Positions 23,519-30,788 of a DNA stretch of 42,443 nucleotides are shown here, piece by piece. The position numbers were made by a program, and so were the translations under genes. The notes beneath the pieces were generated by a model that had not been told where the DNA came from, made no database searches, and saw only the letters and a list, made by a program, of their open reading frames with translations. Source of the DNA: Micromonosporaceae bacterium (GTDB lineage Bacteria > Actinomycetota > Actinomycetes > Mycobacteriales > Micromonosporaceae); NCBI GenBank assembly GCA_003543035.1, contig DPJL01000160.1, positions 1 through 42,443 on the forward strand. Direction: 5' to 3'. Within the stretch, counting starts at the first letter, position 1; every line of letters begins with the position of its first letter.

Positions 23519-24847
23519 ATGCTGCGGAGGGTTCTGGCCGCCGGCCGATCGATCGTTGAGCTCCATCGCGGCTGGTCCGGGCTCGTGGCCGGCGTCGCCG
23601 CCGGAGTCGTGGGCACGGTGTTGCTCAGCAGCCTGATGGCGCCCCTATGGCTCGACCCTGAGGGCCTCGAGAAGGGCACGATCGTTGTCCTCAGTGGACG
23701 CGACGATGGTCTGGGCGGCCAGCGGCAAGCATTGATCGACCAATGGAACGCGCTGCCCGGACGGCCCAGGGCCGAGATCATCGAGCTGACCGGGGGAGCC
23801 GATGCCTACCGCAGCGAAATGGTCTCGCGCGCTCAGGCCGGTGGCGGCGGCATCGATGTGTTCAATTTGGATGTCACGTGGATCGCCGAGTTCGCCCACG
23901 CCGGCTATCTCCGGCCGCTTGCCCGCGAGGGCCTCGACACCAGCGGGTTCCTCGCCAAACCACTGGAGACTTGCTGGTACCAGGACAAGTTGTGGGCATT
24001 GCCGTTTAACACCGATGCCGGTCTGCTCTTCTACCGCAGTGACTTGATCACGAGCAGTCCACCCAGCAGCTGGCCGGCGATCCGCAACACGATTGACGAC
24101 GTGTTCGCCCGTCAGGGCTCGCAGCATCCGGAGCTGATTGCGGGTTATACCGGTCAGCTGGCCGATTACGAGGGCCTCACCGTCAACGCCTTCGAGGCGA
24201 TCTGGGCGGCCGAGGGCGACGTCGTCAAGGGAAACGGCGACGTGGTGATCGACACTGCGGAGGCGCGGGAAGGCCTGCGGCGCCTGGCCACCGGGCTGCA
24301 GCCGGGCAACCCTCAGCACATCCTGCCCGAGTCCTTGACCTATGAGGAGTCAAGGAGCATGCAGGCGTTTCGTGACGGCAAGACTCTGTTCATGCGCAAC
24401 TGGCCGGTGGCTTACAGGCACCTCGGCGTCCCAGGCGAGTCGGCCGGTGACGTTCTCGCCTTCCAGACAACGGTGCTGCCGCGGGGAAGTGTCCTAGGTG
24501 GACAAAACCTGGCGATCTCCAAGAGTAGCGACCAGCCCCGCGCCGCCCAGAAGTTGATTGAATTCCTCACCGGCGAGCGCAGCCAGCAGATCCTTTTTGA
24601 GCGAGGTGGCTTCGCCGCCACGCGGGAACTCGTCTACCAGGACAGTGAAGTACAGCAGCGCTATCCGTATGCGCAGACACTGCTGACCGCGGTTCGCACG
24701 GCCCGGTTGCGGCCGGTGACCCCGCACTACTCGCGCTTCAGCGCCGAATTCCGCACTGGTGTGCGCTATGCGCTTGAGCACGGTGGCGAGCTTCCTGAGG
24801 GCTTCGGCGAACGACTCGCCGCCGCCCTGAACGGCTCCCGCCAATAG
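23519..24847 (+). CDS. membrane-anchored extracellular solute-binding protein (family 1-like)
   Basis: The 442-residue protein has a single uncleaved-looking helix (GLVAGVAAGVVGTVLLSSLM, residues 21-40) with no lipobox, followed by a carbohydrate-type solute-binding domain. That domain contains IDVFNLDVTWIAEFAHAGYLRPL, LWALPFNTDAGLLFYRSDLI, FEAIWAAEGDVV, GKTLFMRNWPVAYRHL and GGQNLAISKSSDQPRAAQKLIEFL. Normal ABC sugar receptors are lipoproteins next to permease genes; neither applies here. Its ATG lies 2 bp after the VWA gene stop, so the two are one operon and probably act together at the cell surface. The 3' end abuts the recombinase cassette. Confidence 0.87.
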   Translation: MLRRVLAAGRSIVELHRGWSGLVAGVAAGVVGTVLLSSLMAPLWLDPEGLEKGTIVVLSGRDDGLGGQRQALIDQWNALPGRPRAEIIELTGGADAYRSEMVSRAQAGGGGIDVFNLDVTWIAEFAHAGYLRPLAREGLDTSGFLAKPLETCWYQDKLWALPFNTDAGLLFYRSDLITSSPPSSWPAIRNTIDDVFARQGSQHPELIAGYTGQLADYEGLTVNAFEAIWAAEGDVVKGNGDVVIDTAEAREGLRRLATGLQPGNPQHILPESLTYEESRSMQAFRDGKTLFMRNWPVAYRHLGVPGESAGDVLAFQTTVLPRGSVLGGQNLAISKSSDQPRAAQKLIEFLTGERSQQILFERGGFAATRELVYQDSEVQQRYPYAQTLLTAVRTARLRPVTPHYSRFSAEFRTGVRYALEHGGELPEGFGERLAAALNGSRQ

Positions 24848-24877
24848 CAGGCGCCGAGCTCGGCAGAATTGGGCCTG

Positions 24878-25504
24878 TCACAGGTTCGGCAGCGAGGGCG
24901 GCCTGATCACAAAGAGCGGCCCGCCGTGCGGATAGGAGCTCAAGTAGCGTTCCAACCTGACGTACACGGCCGGGATGACAGGCAGACTGCGGCGCTTGCG
25001 TCCTCTCCCGGCAATCCGCAAGACCGGTACACCCTTCTCCTGGCTGATGTCCGAGACCTGCAGTGACAACAGCTCACCGATTCGCACTCCGGTATAGAGC
25101 ATTAGAGCAATCAGCGCCGAGCTGCGGTAACCATCCGCGTCGGCCTCCTCCAGCAGCAACTCTGCTTGTTTGGCTGAGAACACTCGTGCCGGCTTTGGGC
25201 GATGACCGCTGTCGGCACGGTGCTGTTCCAACGCTTTCAACGCCATCTCGAGACGATCGCCGCCTTCCCAAAGCACCCGGGCGCCACGTCGGTGCATCCA
25301 CCTGAGAGCCGCAAGAGAAACGCGTGCGGTGGACGGCGAACAGTTCGTGTCAGCGCTTAGAAAAGCCACGTAGTTCACAAGTGTTTGCTCCGTCGCTGGC
25401 AAGGGCATGCGTGAGTGCTTGGTACACCACTCTGAGAACTTGTGCCAGGCTGCTGCGTAGGCCCTCCGCGTGTTGGGTGACAGTCCAGTGAACTCAAACT
25501 TCAT
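24878..25504 (-). pseudogene. tyrosine recombinase, C-terminally truncated
   Basis: The 208 codons encode the SAM-like N-terminal DNA-binding domain (SPNTRRAYAAAWHKFSEWC, residues 9-27) and the first part of the catalytic domain, with Arg141 in YTGVRIGELLSLQVSDI and a candidate Lys160 in GRGRKRRSLPV. The frame stops after GGPLFVIRPP, before the HxxR, His/Trp and Tyr motifs, so about 90 residues including the nucleophile are absent. Nothing downstream continues the homology because the solute-binding protein gene ends 30 bp away. It cannot cleave DNA alone; a DNA-binding regulator or dominant-negative role is conceivable. ATG 25504 overlaps the end of the HNH gene by 11 bp. Confidence 0.8.
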
Positions 25505-25997
25505 CGCGGATCGTCCTCCACTCCTGGTCTCCGGTGAGCAGACGGGCGAGGCTATGGTCCTCCCACCACCGGTCAGGCCAGCCGCGCCCCACGTAGAACT
25601 CGCGGTGGCCCAGTATCGAAGCGGGATTCCGCCGTCGATACATGCCGAACAGGCCGTGCTCGCTCTGCCCACCCTCGTTTACGTTGCAGCCTCGGCACAG
25701 CAAGCCACGACGCAGACCCGTCAGGTGGTCATGGTCGTCCACGAGTCGACGCTCACGCAATCCACAGATCCCACAGCGAGGGAGCTCTGAGCAGAAGCCA
25801 CGAGCACCTACGTGAAACTCCCAGAACCTGATCCGTGGCATGTTCGAGTAGAACAACTCCAGGGCAACGACATCCAGGCGTCGATCCGGAGGAAGACTGC
25901 CCTGCGACTGAACCTCCCGCGCGACTTCCTCCGCCGCAACGCGGAGGTCTGGCACTGGCCAGTTCCAGCAGGCCGGAATCGCATCCGCCATTGTCAT
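25494..25997 (-). CDS. HNH nuclease of the recombination endonuclease VII type
   Basis: The 167-residue protein carries the endonuclease VII zinc/HNH block between residues 75 and 105: C75-GI-C78, LVDDHDHLTGLRRGLLC with Asp88, His89, Asp90 and His91, then C101-RG-C104-N105. Phage T4 endonuclease VII resolves branched DNA such as Holliday junctions, while many bacterial relatives are of unknown role. A nuclease for branched recombination intermediates would suit its position between two tyrosine recombinase genes; that is inference. The ATG at 25997 overlaps the TGA of the upstream recombinase (ATGA), so translation is coupled. Confidence 0.85.
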   Translation of the reverse strand: MTMADAIPACWNWPVPDLRVAAEEVAREVQSQGSLPPDRRLDVVALELFYSNMPRIRFWEFHVGARGFCSELPRCGICGLRERRLVDDHDHLTGLRRGLLCRGCNVNEGGQSEHGLFGMYRRRNPASILGHREFYVGRGWPDRWWEDHSLARLLTGDQEWRTIRDEV

Positions 25998-27109
25998 GAG
26001 GATCCGCGTCGGTTGGTGCCGATGAGGCGCATCGGGTTGTGCTCCCACTCGTCGACGTCGCGAATGTAGCGGAAGACGACCGGCGAGCGCTCCGACCAGC
26101 CGCCCTGCCTCGCGATGAACAGAACGTCCGCGCCGTACTCCCGAGCCACCGTGGCGCCGCCGGCTCGCAGAGAATGCCCCTTGTAAGACGAAGCATCAGG
26201 CACAGCAGCTTTCAGCGCCGCTCGGGCGATCACTCTTTCCACGGTTTGCGGGTCCATCCGGACACTGTGGCCCGGCTTGCCCGCCCAGGCTGCGGTGCCG
26301 TGCACATTGTCGTGACGATCGACGGCACGGAAAAGTGGCCCATCGGCAATGCCTTGCCCGGCCAGCTTCGCTCGCCATGCACGCACATACCTGACCGGAC
26401 AGAGATCCGGCATAGCGGTGAACCAGGGCACCTTCACCGTCCGGCCCTTGCCGTGCTGGTCCGTTTTGGACTTACGAAGAAACACCTCTTCACCAGCTTC
26501 AACGTCGCGCAGATGAACGATGTCTATGATGGCGAGCTCCGAACGCCGAGCCATCATCGCCAGGCCGAGCGTCAGCATCGCCCGATCGCGTAGACCCGCA
26601 TTGGTGTCGGGGTCACACGCCGCGATGAGCTCCACCAGGGTGGGCAGCCGGATCGCGGGCGCCTGTTTGCCATCCAGGATTTCCGGGTCGTTGGCCCGCT
26701 CACGGGCGTGGCCCTCCACGACAACTTTCGCCAGCCGCGTCGACGGTGCGTCGTGGTCGTGAGCGTGGTGCAAGGCCCGGACCGCCGAAAGCGCCAGCTG
26801 GATGGAGGCAGGAGCCATCCCGAGCTTGCCCTTGTTACGACCTTTGGTCACCGGCCGCTCGGCCAGCCACGCGGCATATGCCTCCAGCGTGGCCGAAGTA
26901 CCAGGCAGATGGGTTCGCCCCGTCTCCGCACAGAAATCGAGGTACATGGTTATGTATCGGCGATAGGCACGCTGAGTGGATTCCGACCGCGCCTGTTGGA
27001 GAAATCGCAACACCCGCGGATCACGGCGCAGGTCGGCTTCGGACGGTGCGCTTTTAGGCCCTCCAAAGACCTCCGGCAACCGGCCCTGCCACGACTCCAT
27101 CTGACTCAT
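25994..27109 (-). CDS. tyrosine site-specific recombinase / integrase, complete
   Basis: A 371-residue recombinase with both expected domains. The N-terminal core-binding region is around RVLRFLQQARSESTQRAYRR (residues 33-51) and residues 100-135. The catalytic domain has Arg189 in MMARRSELAIID, Lys215 in RKSKTDQ, His312-x-x-Arg315 in YKGHSLRAGG, Trp338 in RQGGWS and the nucleophile candidate Tyr348 in FRYIRDVD. It should cut and join DNA through a 3'-phosphotyrosine at paired sites. The start ATG 27109 lies inside the second unit (in reading direction) of a 23-bp tandem duplication that also makes an 8-codon upstream ORF. It is the first gene of the cassette. Confidence 0.9.
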   Translation of the reverse strand: MSQMESWQGRLPEVFGGPKSAPSEADLRRDPRVLRFLQQARSESTQRAYRRYITMYLDFCAETGRTHLPGTSATLEAYAAWLAERPVTKGRNKGKLGMAPASIQLALSAVRALHHAHDHDAPSTRLAKVVVEGHARERANDPEILDGKQAPAIRLPTLVELIAACDPDTNAGLRDRAMLTLGLAMMARRSELAIIDIVHLRDVEAGEEVFLRKSKTDQHGKGRTVKVPWFTAMPDLCPVRYVRAWRAKLAGQGIADGPLFRAVDRHDNVHGTAAWAGKPGHSVRMDPQTVERVIARAALKAAVPDASSYKGHSLRAGGATVAREYGADVLFIARQGGWSERSPVVFRYIRDVDEWEHNPMRLIGTNRRGSS

Positions 27110-27138
27110 GAGAATGACTCAATCTGACTCATGAGAAT
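27093..27138. repeat. 23-bp tandem duplication spanning the recombinase start codon
   Basis: Bases 27093-27115 and 27116-27138 are immediately adjacent direct copies differing at one position (27098 versus 27121). Each unit contains CTGACTCATGAGAAT, which on the minus strand includes an ATG. Because 23 is not a multiple of three, the duplicated upstream ATG opens a different frame from the recombinase. Confidence 0.93.
27106..27132 (-). CDS. possible 8-codon leader peptide upstream of the recombinase
   Basis: The upstream ATG created by the tandem duplication (27132) opens a short frame encoding MSQIESFS, closely resembling the recombinase N-terminus MSQMES. Its TGA at 27108-27106 overlaps the recombinase ATG in the arrangement ATGA. 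No clear Shine-Dalgarno sequence precedes either ATG. A GATAAT box lies 10 bp upstream of the leader, so a nearly leaderless mRNA would begin with this peptide and reach the recombinase by termination-reinitiation. Whether it is translated is unknown; it may only be a by-product of the duplication. Confidence 0.4.
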   Translation of the reverse strand: MSQIESFS

Positions 27139-27142
27139 ACAC

Positions 27143-27148
27143 ATTATC
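27143..27148 (-). promoter_or_regulatory. candidate -10 box for the recombinase cassette
   Basis: On the minus strand the hexamer GATAAT, in the context TGCTTGATAATGTG, differs from the consensus at one base and ends 10 bp before the leader ATG. No convincing -35 box is seen 16-18 bp upstream. Transcription would start about 4 bases before the leader ATG. Confidence 0.4.
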
Positions 27149-27197
27149 AAGCACTAGGCACTTTGGACGGCCCAACACACCTATCAGGAAGGTCGGT

Positions 27198-27244
27198 TTT
27201 GGCCATTACTGGATTGGAATACTAATAATCCCGTAATGGCCAAA
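27198..27244. repeat. long imperfect palindrome beside the recombinase cassette
   Basis: Arms 27198-27215 and 27227-27244 are inverted repeats of 18 bp with one mismatch (27210). The outer 12 bp, TTTGGCCATTAC and its complement, are perfect. The 11-base centre is A/T-rich (GGAATACTAAT). It lies 89 bp upstream of the recombinase ATG and 18 bp past the stop of the monooxygenase pseudogene. Possible roles are a recombinase binding or attachment site, an operator for the cassette, or the terminator of the monooxygenase transcript. No second copy was seen in the window. Confidence 0.9.
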
Positions 27245-27262
27245 GACCGTTGGATAGCGGCC

Positions 27263-27551
27263 TTACCGCTCGTCGATGATCTCGCCGTTCTGCACGGTGG
27301 CGTTCTCGGTTAGGGCCATCGTCGCGGCGACCGCGGGAAAGTTTGCCGCCGCGGCGGCGGCCACTTGCATTGTTCCGCGGTGTCCCACCGCCACGCGTCC
27401 AGATAGGACCCGTCGTCGAGGCGGGTCAGCCTGGTCTCGGCCAGGCCGGGTTGCCTGCCCGGATGCCGGCGATCAATTGAGCCCGCCGTGCGAGCAGCTC
27501 CTCGAGGTTGGCCGGGTCGACGTTGTAGCGGTGAACTCTGACGACTGACAT
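27263..27551 (-). pseudogene. antibiotic biosynthesis monooxygenase-like gene, two frameshifts
   Basis: Reading from ATG 27551 gives MSVVRVHRYNVDPANLEELL and RRAQLIAGIRAGNP, then a premature stop. One frame over, the reading continues as LAETRLTRLDDGSYLDAWRW and DTAEQ. A further shift gives AAAAANFPAVAATMALTEN, then VQNGEIIDER and TAA at 27263. Joined, these make about 97 residues of a small ABM-fold protein (hxxY start, DGSYLDAWRWD core). Two single-base deletions, near 27450 and near 27377, explain the pattern. A good AGGAACC ribosome-binding site remains. It lies 31 bp after the AhpD-like gene and was probably its operon partner. Confidence 0.75.
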
Positions 27552-27582
27552 GTCGGTTCCTTTCCTAGGATGTTTGGAGATT

Positions 27583-28041
27583 TCAGGCTTTCCACTCGCC
27601 GGCCACCTGCTTGGTGGCGGCGTTGAGCCGGTTCCAGACGTTGACCGTGGCGATCGCCAGGGTCAGGGCCGCGAGCTGCTGCTCGTCGTAGTGGCGGGTG
27701 GCTTCGTCCCAGACGTCGTCTGGGACGGCATCTGCACGGTCACTGAGCCTGGTGACCGCTTCGGCCAGGGCTAGAGCGGCGCGTTCGGCCTCGGTGTAGT
27801 AGGGCGCATCGCGCCAGGCGGCCACCGCGAAGAGCCATTCGTCCGGCTGCCCGGCTTTTCGCAGGTCGCGAGCGTGCATGTCGACGCAAACGCTGCAGCC
27901 GTTGATTTGGCTGGCCCGCAGGTTGACAAGCTCGAGGGTGGTTGCCGGCACACCGGCCGCTTTGGTGGTCTTTCCCAGTGCCAGCAAGGCCTGCATCGCG
28001 CCGGGAACCACCATCGCAGGGTTGCCCATCCGTGCTTTCAT
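27583..28041 (-). CDS. carboxymuconolactone decarboxylase / AhpD-like protein
   Basis: The 152-residue helical protein contains the AhpD core ELVNLRASQINGCSVCVDMH, with the CxxC pair and downstream His that reduce peroxides or relay protons in this family. A later block (AALTLAIATVNVWNRLNAA) is also typical. Likely a stand-alone alkylhydroperoxidase-like antioxidant; a true decarboxylase role is less likely without aromatic catabolism genes. ATG 28041 is preceded by an AGGAGAGCAG ribosome-binding site, which excludes longer readings. It is followed by the frameshifted monooxygenase gene. Confidence 0.88.
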   Translation of the reverse strand: MKARMGNPAMVVPGAMQALLALGKTTKAAGVPATTLELVNLRASQINGCSVCVDMHARDLRKAGQPDEWLFAVAAWRDAPYYTEAERAALALAEAVTRLSDRADAVPDDVWDEATRHYDEQQLAALTLAIATVNVWNRLNAATKQVAGEWKA

Positions 28042-28203
28042 GACTGCTCTCCTTATGGTTTTGGTCGTTACTGGAATGACAGACCGCAACCGGGAGATGT
28101 GACAGATGAGGCGTGGGTCACAGCACAGGCACCAGATCTGGAGCGCCGGCAACAGCTCGACCTGACCTTCCTAAACAGCTGAGACAGCAGTAGGTTCGTC
28201 TTC

Positions 28204-29091
28204 ATGTTCGAGGCGAGCTTCTGGGAGAAGATCAAAGCGGACGATATGCGGGTGCCCGCCGAGCATTCGAAGGATCTGCTGATCGAGGAGCTGGAGCACC
28301 TGCTCCGCTCCCCCGACGGCTATCTGCGAGACACCATCGCCTTCGAGATTCTCGGTGACTGGGTGCTGGCGGGGCTGGTCGACCATGACCTCGAAGATTT
28401 CGGCGACCGCATGTGCGCGGCGCTCTTCCGTGGCCTCGGCGACCGGGAAAACGACAGTGTCTTCGGGCGCACCTTCGCGGCTCTGTGCCTGGGCTTGGCC
28501 ATCGAGCGCGACAACACGGCGTCCGTTGTGGATGCTGAGACGCTGCAGCGTTGGCTGGGCGCCTTCATGATGTGGTGGGAGCTCGAGGCCGACCTGCGCG
28601 GCGCGGTCGACGCCAAACGCGGGGTCGCGCACGCAGTTGCTCACGGCGCCGACGTCTTCCTCGCCGTGGCACGCAGCCGGCACCTGCGCCCGGAGCAGTC
28701 CAAGGTGCTGCTCGGCAGCATCGTGGTGCGGATGCGGTGCAGTGACGGGATCGCATTCCAGCTCGGTGAGGACGATCGGCTCGCCTACGCGACGATGGCT
28801 CTGCTGCACCGAGGTGACGTGACCGCCCTGGAGCTGCGTGAGGTCATCTCGCCGATGTGCCATCTGGGCAAGAGCGAGCAGCGCATCGACCTCGACCCGG
28901 CCGCCTACGCCCGGCTCAACACCCTGAACTGGTTGCGCGCGCTCTACTTACAGTTGCTCTTCGGGGTGCAGGGCATGCCATGGCACGGCGAGAGTGACAA
29001 CCACTTCGCCAAGCCGATCGCGCAACGGCCAGAGATGCTTGCCGAGCTGGAGAGAACGTTACGGTTCTTCTCATATTGGTTCGCCGAATAG
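28204..29091 (+). CDS. DUF2785 family protein
   Basis: The 295-residue all-helical protein matches DUF2785: SPDGYLRDTIAFEILGDWVL near residue 36, a middle region with AALCLGLAIERDN, the diagnostic RGVAHAVAHGADVFLAVA near 140, and a C-terminal LNWLRALYLQLLFG. The function of the family is unknown. ATG 28204 is used. The gene is divergent from the AhpD-like gene across a 162-bp gap in which no clear operator is visible. The O-methyltransferase follows after 3 bp, so the two are probably cotranscribed. Confidence 0.85.
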   Translation: MFEASFWEKIKADDMRVPAEHSKDLLIEELEHLLRSPDGYLRDTIAFEILGDWVLAGLVDHDLEDFGDRMCAALFRGLGDRENDSVFGRTFAALCLGLAIERDNTASVVDAETLQRWLGAFMMWWELEADLRGAVDAKRGVAHAVAHGADVFLAVARSRHLRPEQSKVLLGSIVVRMRCSDGIAFQLGEDDRLAYATMALLHRGDVTALELREVISPMCHLGKSEQRIDLDPAAYARLNTLNWLRALYLQLLFGVQGMPWHGESDNHFAKPIAQRPEMLAELERTLRFFSYWFAE

Positions 29092-29094
29092 AAT

Positions 29095-29766
29095 GTGATC
29101 GTGACCCAAGAGCTCTGGACCGCGGTAGACGACTACATCACCGACCGGCTCGTGGCAGCCGACCCAGCCCTTGACGAGGCGTTGAAGGCCAGTGACGCGG
29201 CCGGGCTGCCGCCGATCGCGGTCGCCCCTAATCAGGGCAAGATGCTGCACATTTTCGCGCAGATGATCGGTGCCAAGCGGGTGCTGGAGATCGGCACGCT
29301 GGGTGGCTACAGCACGATCTGGCTGGCCAGAGCGGTGCCCGCCGACGGTCAGGTGATCACGTTTGAGTTCGACCCCAAGCATGCCGACGTGGCCCGGGCC
29401 AACCTCGCCAACGCTGGGGTCGGCGACCGGGTACAGGTGCGGGTCGGGGCGGCCCTCGATTCGTTGCCGGTGCTCGCGCAGGAGAATCCGGAGCCGTTCG
29501 ATCTGGTGTTCATCGACGCGGATAAGAAGAGCAACCCGGACTATTTCCAGTGGGCGCTCAAGCTCACCAAGCCCGGGTCAGTGATCATCGTGGACAATGT
29601 CGTCCGTGGCGGGGCCGTCACCGACGAAGAGAGCACGAGCCCCGATGTGGTCGGGACCCGTCGCCTCTTCGATGTCGCAGGCGCTGAGGCCAAGGTGACT
29701 GTGACCGCGGTGCAGACCGTTGGCTACAAGGGCTACGACGGGTTCCTGATCGCCCGCGTCAACTAG
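29095..29766 (+). CDS. O-methyltransferase, family 3 (catechol/caffeoyl-CoA type)
   Basis: A 223-residue SAM-dependent O-methyltransferase with the family 3 blocks: motif I VLEIGTLGGYSTIWLA, VITFEFDPKHADVARANL, the metal-binding Asp in DLVFIDADKKSNPDY, and SVIIVDNVVRGG with the second metal ligands. It should methylate a catechol-like hydroxyl using a divalent metal; the acceptor is unknown. GTG at 29095 and GTG at 29101 are both possible starts; the second gives the more usual N-terminus MTQELW. It overlaps the convergent HIT gene by 8 bp. Confidence 0.9.
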   Translation: MIVTQELWTAVDDYITDRLVAADPALDEALKASDAAGLPPIAVAPNQGKMLHIFAQMIGAKRVLEIGTLGGYSTIWLARAVPADGQVITFEFDPKHADVARANLANAGVGDRVQVRVGAALDSLPVLAQENPEPFDLVFIDADKKSNPDYFQWALKLTKPGSVIIVDNVVRGGAVTDEESTSPDVVGTRRLFDVAGAEAKVTVTAVQTVGYKGYDGFLIARVN

Positions 29767-30172
29767 CCTGCTCCCACGCCTTGCTAACGGTGTCGGCGTA
29801 GGACTGGGCCTCAGCGTCGTCGGCGTATTTGGTACGCGGCCAGAAGAAGCCTTTGAGCCCGTCGCCTTTGCGGCGTGGCACCACGTGGGCGTGCAGGTGC
29901 GGCACGCTTTGGCTGATCCGGTTGTTCATGGCGACGAAGGTGCCCTGGGCCTGCAAACCGCTTTCGACGGCCCTGGCCGCCATCTGCACCCGCTCGAAGA
30001 ACGGTCCGACTTCGGCCAGGTCGGTGAGGGTCGGGATGTGCGGCCGCGTGATCACGAGCAGATGACCTTTGAAGACCGGCCGGGTGTCCAGGAACGCCAC
30101 CGCCACTTCATCGGCGTGGACAACGAAGGCGGGCACTTGCCCCGCGGCGATCGTGCAGAAGAGACATTCCAT
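29759..30172 (-). CDS. HIT family nucleotide hydrolase
   Basis: The 137-residue protein carries the histidine triad SVPHLHAHVVPR with His92, His94 and His96, the N-terminal MECLFCTIAAG with the zinc-type Cys pair of bacterial HIT proteins, and KGHLLVITRPHIPTL. Members hydrolyse nucleoside 5'-phosphoramidates or dinucleoside polyphosphates in the cytoplasm. ATG 30172 is well defined by the conserved N-terminus. It is divergent from the hydrolase gene at 30195. Confidence 0.92.
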   Translation of the reverse strand: MECLFCTIAAGQVPAFVVHADEVAVAFLDTRPVFKGHLLVITRPHIPTLTDLAEVGPFFERVQMAARAVESGLQAQGTFVAMNNRISQSVPHLHAHVVPRRKGDGLKGFFWPRTKYADDAEAQSYADTVSKAWEQAS

Positions 30173-30194
30173 CTGATGGTCATATCATCGCCGC

Positions 30195-30788
30195 ATGGAT
30201 GACGACACTCTGCCCGGCTCCTGGCTGCCCGCGCGTGCCGAAGGCGACCCCGCTCGCGTGGCGGTGTTATTGCCCGGCGGGGGCTACTCGCCGGCCCGGC
30301 CGTTGTTGCACTTCGCCCGGGCGGTGCTGCAGAAGCATGGCTGGACCACGCAGGAGTTGTGGTGGCCGACGAGGTGGCCGCAGGACGAGGACCTGCATCG
30401 CGACTGGATCAACGAACACGCGGCCAGAGCCGTGGCCGCCGAGCCGGGTGCGCAGGTGCTGCTGGTGGGCAAGTCGCTGGGCACGTGGGCCACCCGTACC
30501 GCGGCCGACCTGGGCCTGCCGGGAATCTGGCTGACTCCCCTGCTGCACAAGCAACAGCTGGTCGAAGATCTGCGCCGCGCGACGGCTCCGGCGCTGCTGA
30601 TCGGCGGCACGGCCGATGTACGCACGTGGCGGCCCGAAATCGTGCGGGAGCTGGGTCACTCCTACTTGGAGGTGGAAGGCGCCGACCACGGGCTGGAGAC
30701 CGACGACGATCCGGTCAACTCAGCCGAAATTCTCAAGCGGGTCACCGCCGCCATGGACGACTTTGCCGGTCAGCTCCAGACCAGGTAA
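30195..30788 (+). CDS. small alpha/beta-hydrolase
   Basis: The 197-residue protein has the alpha/beta-hydrolase order: VAVLLPGGGYSPARPLL for the oxyanion region, VLLVGKSLGTWATR with the nucleophilic Ser of GKSLG, LIGGTADVRTW with the acid, and VEGADHGLE with the catalytic His. The dienelactone-hydrolase-like or KANL3/Tex30-like subgroup fits this short form. Substrate unknown; no signal peptide. Its 3' end overlaps the convergent anchored protein gene by 19 bp. Confidence 0.82.
   Translation: MDDDTLPGSWLPARAEGDPARVAVLLPGGGYSPARPLLHFARAVLQKHGWTTQELWWPTRWPQDEDLHRDWINEHAARAVAAEPGAQVLLVGKSLGTWATRTAADLGLPGIWLTPLLHKQQLVEDLRRATAPALLIGGTADVRTWRPEIVRELGHSYLEVEGADHGLETDDDPVNSAEILKRVTAAMDDFAGQLQTR

Larger units (their letters stand above)
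24878..27248 (-). mobile_element. putative integrative cassette: recombinase, HNH nuclease, truncated recombinase
   Basis: Three leftward, mutually overlapping genes (intact tyrosine recombinase, endonuclease VII-like protein, tyrosine recombinase lacking its catalytic C-terminus) are wedged between the solute-binding protein operon and a decaying monooxygenase gene. Gene junctions are an ATGA and an 11-bp overlap. The left edge truncates the second recombinase at about 24880. The right limit is set tentatively at the 18-bp-arm palindrome ending at 27244-27248. No target duplication, tRNA or transposase was seen, so the boundaries and mobility are inferred. Confidence 0.45.

Noticed and set aside
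24848..27262. tRNA gene as integration target of the recombinase cassette
   Set aside because: No cloverleaf-like sequence or T-loop signature was found on either side of the cassette.
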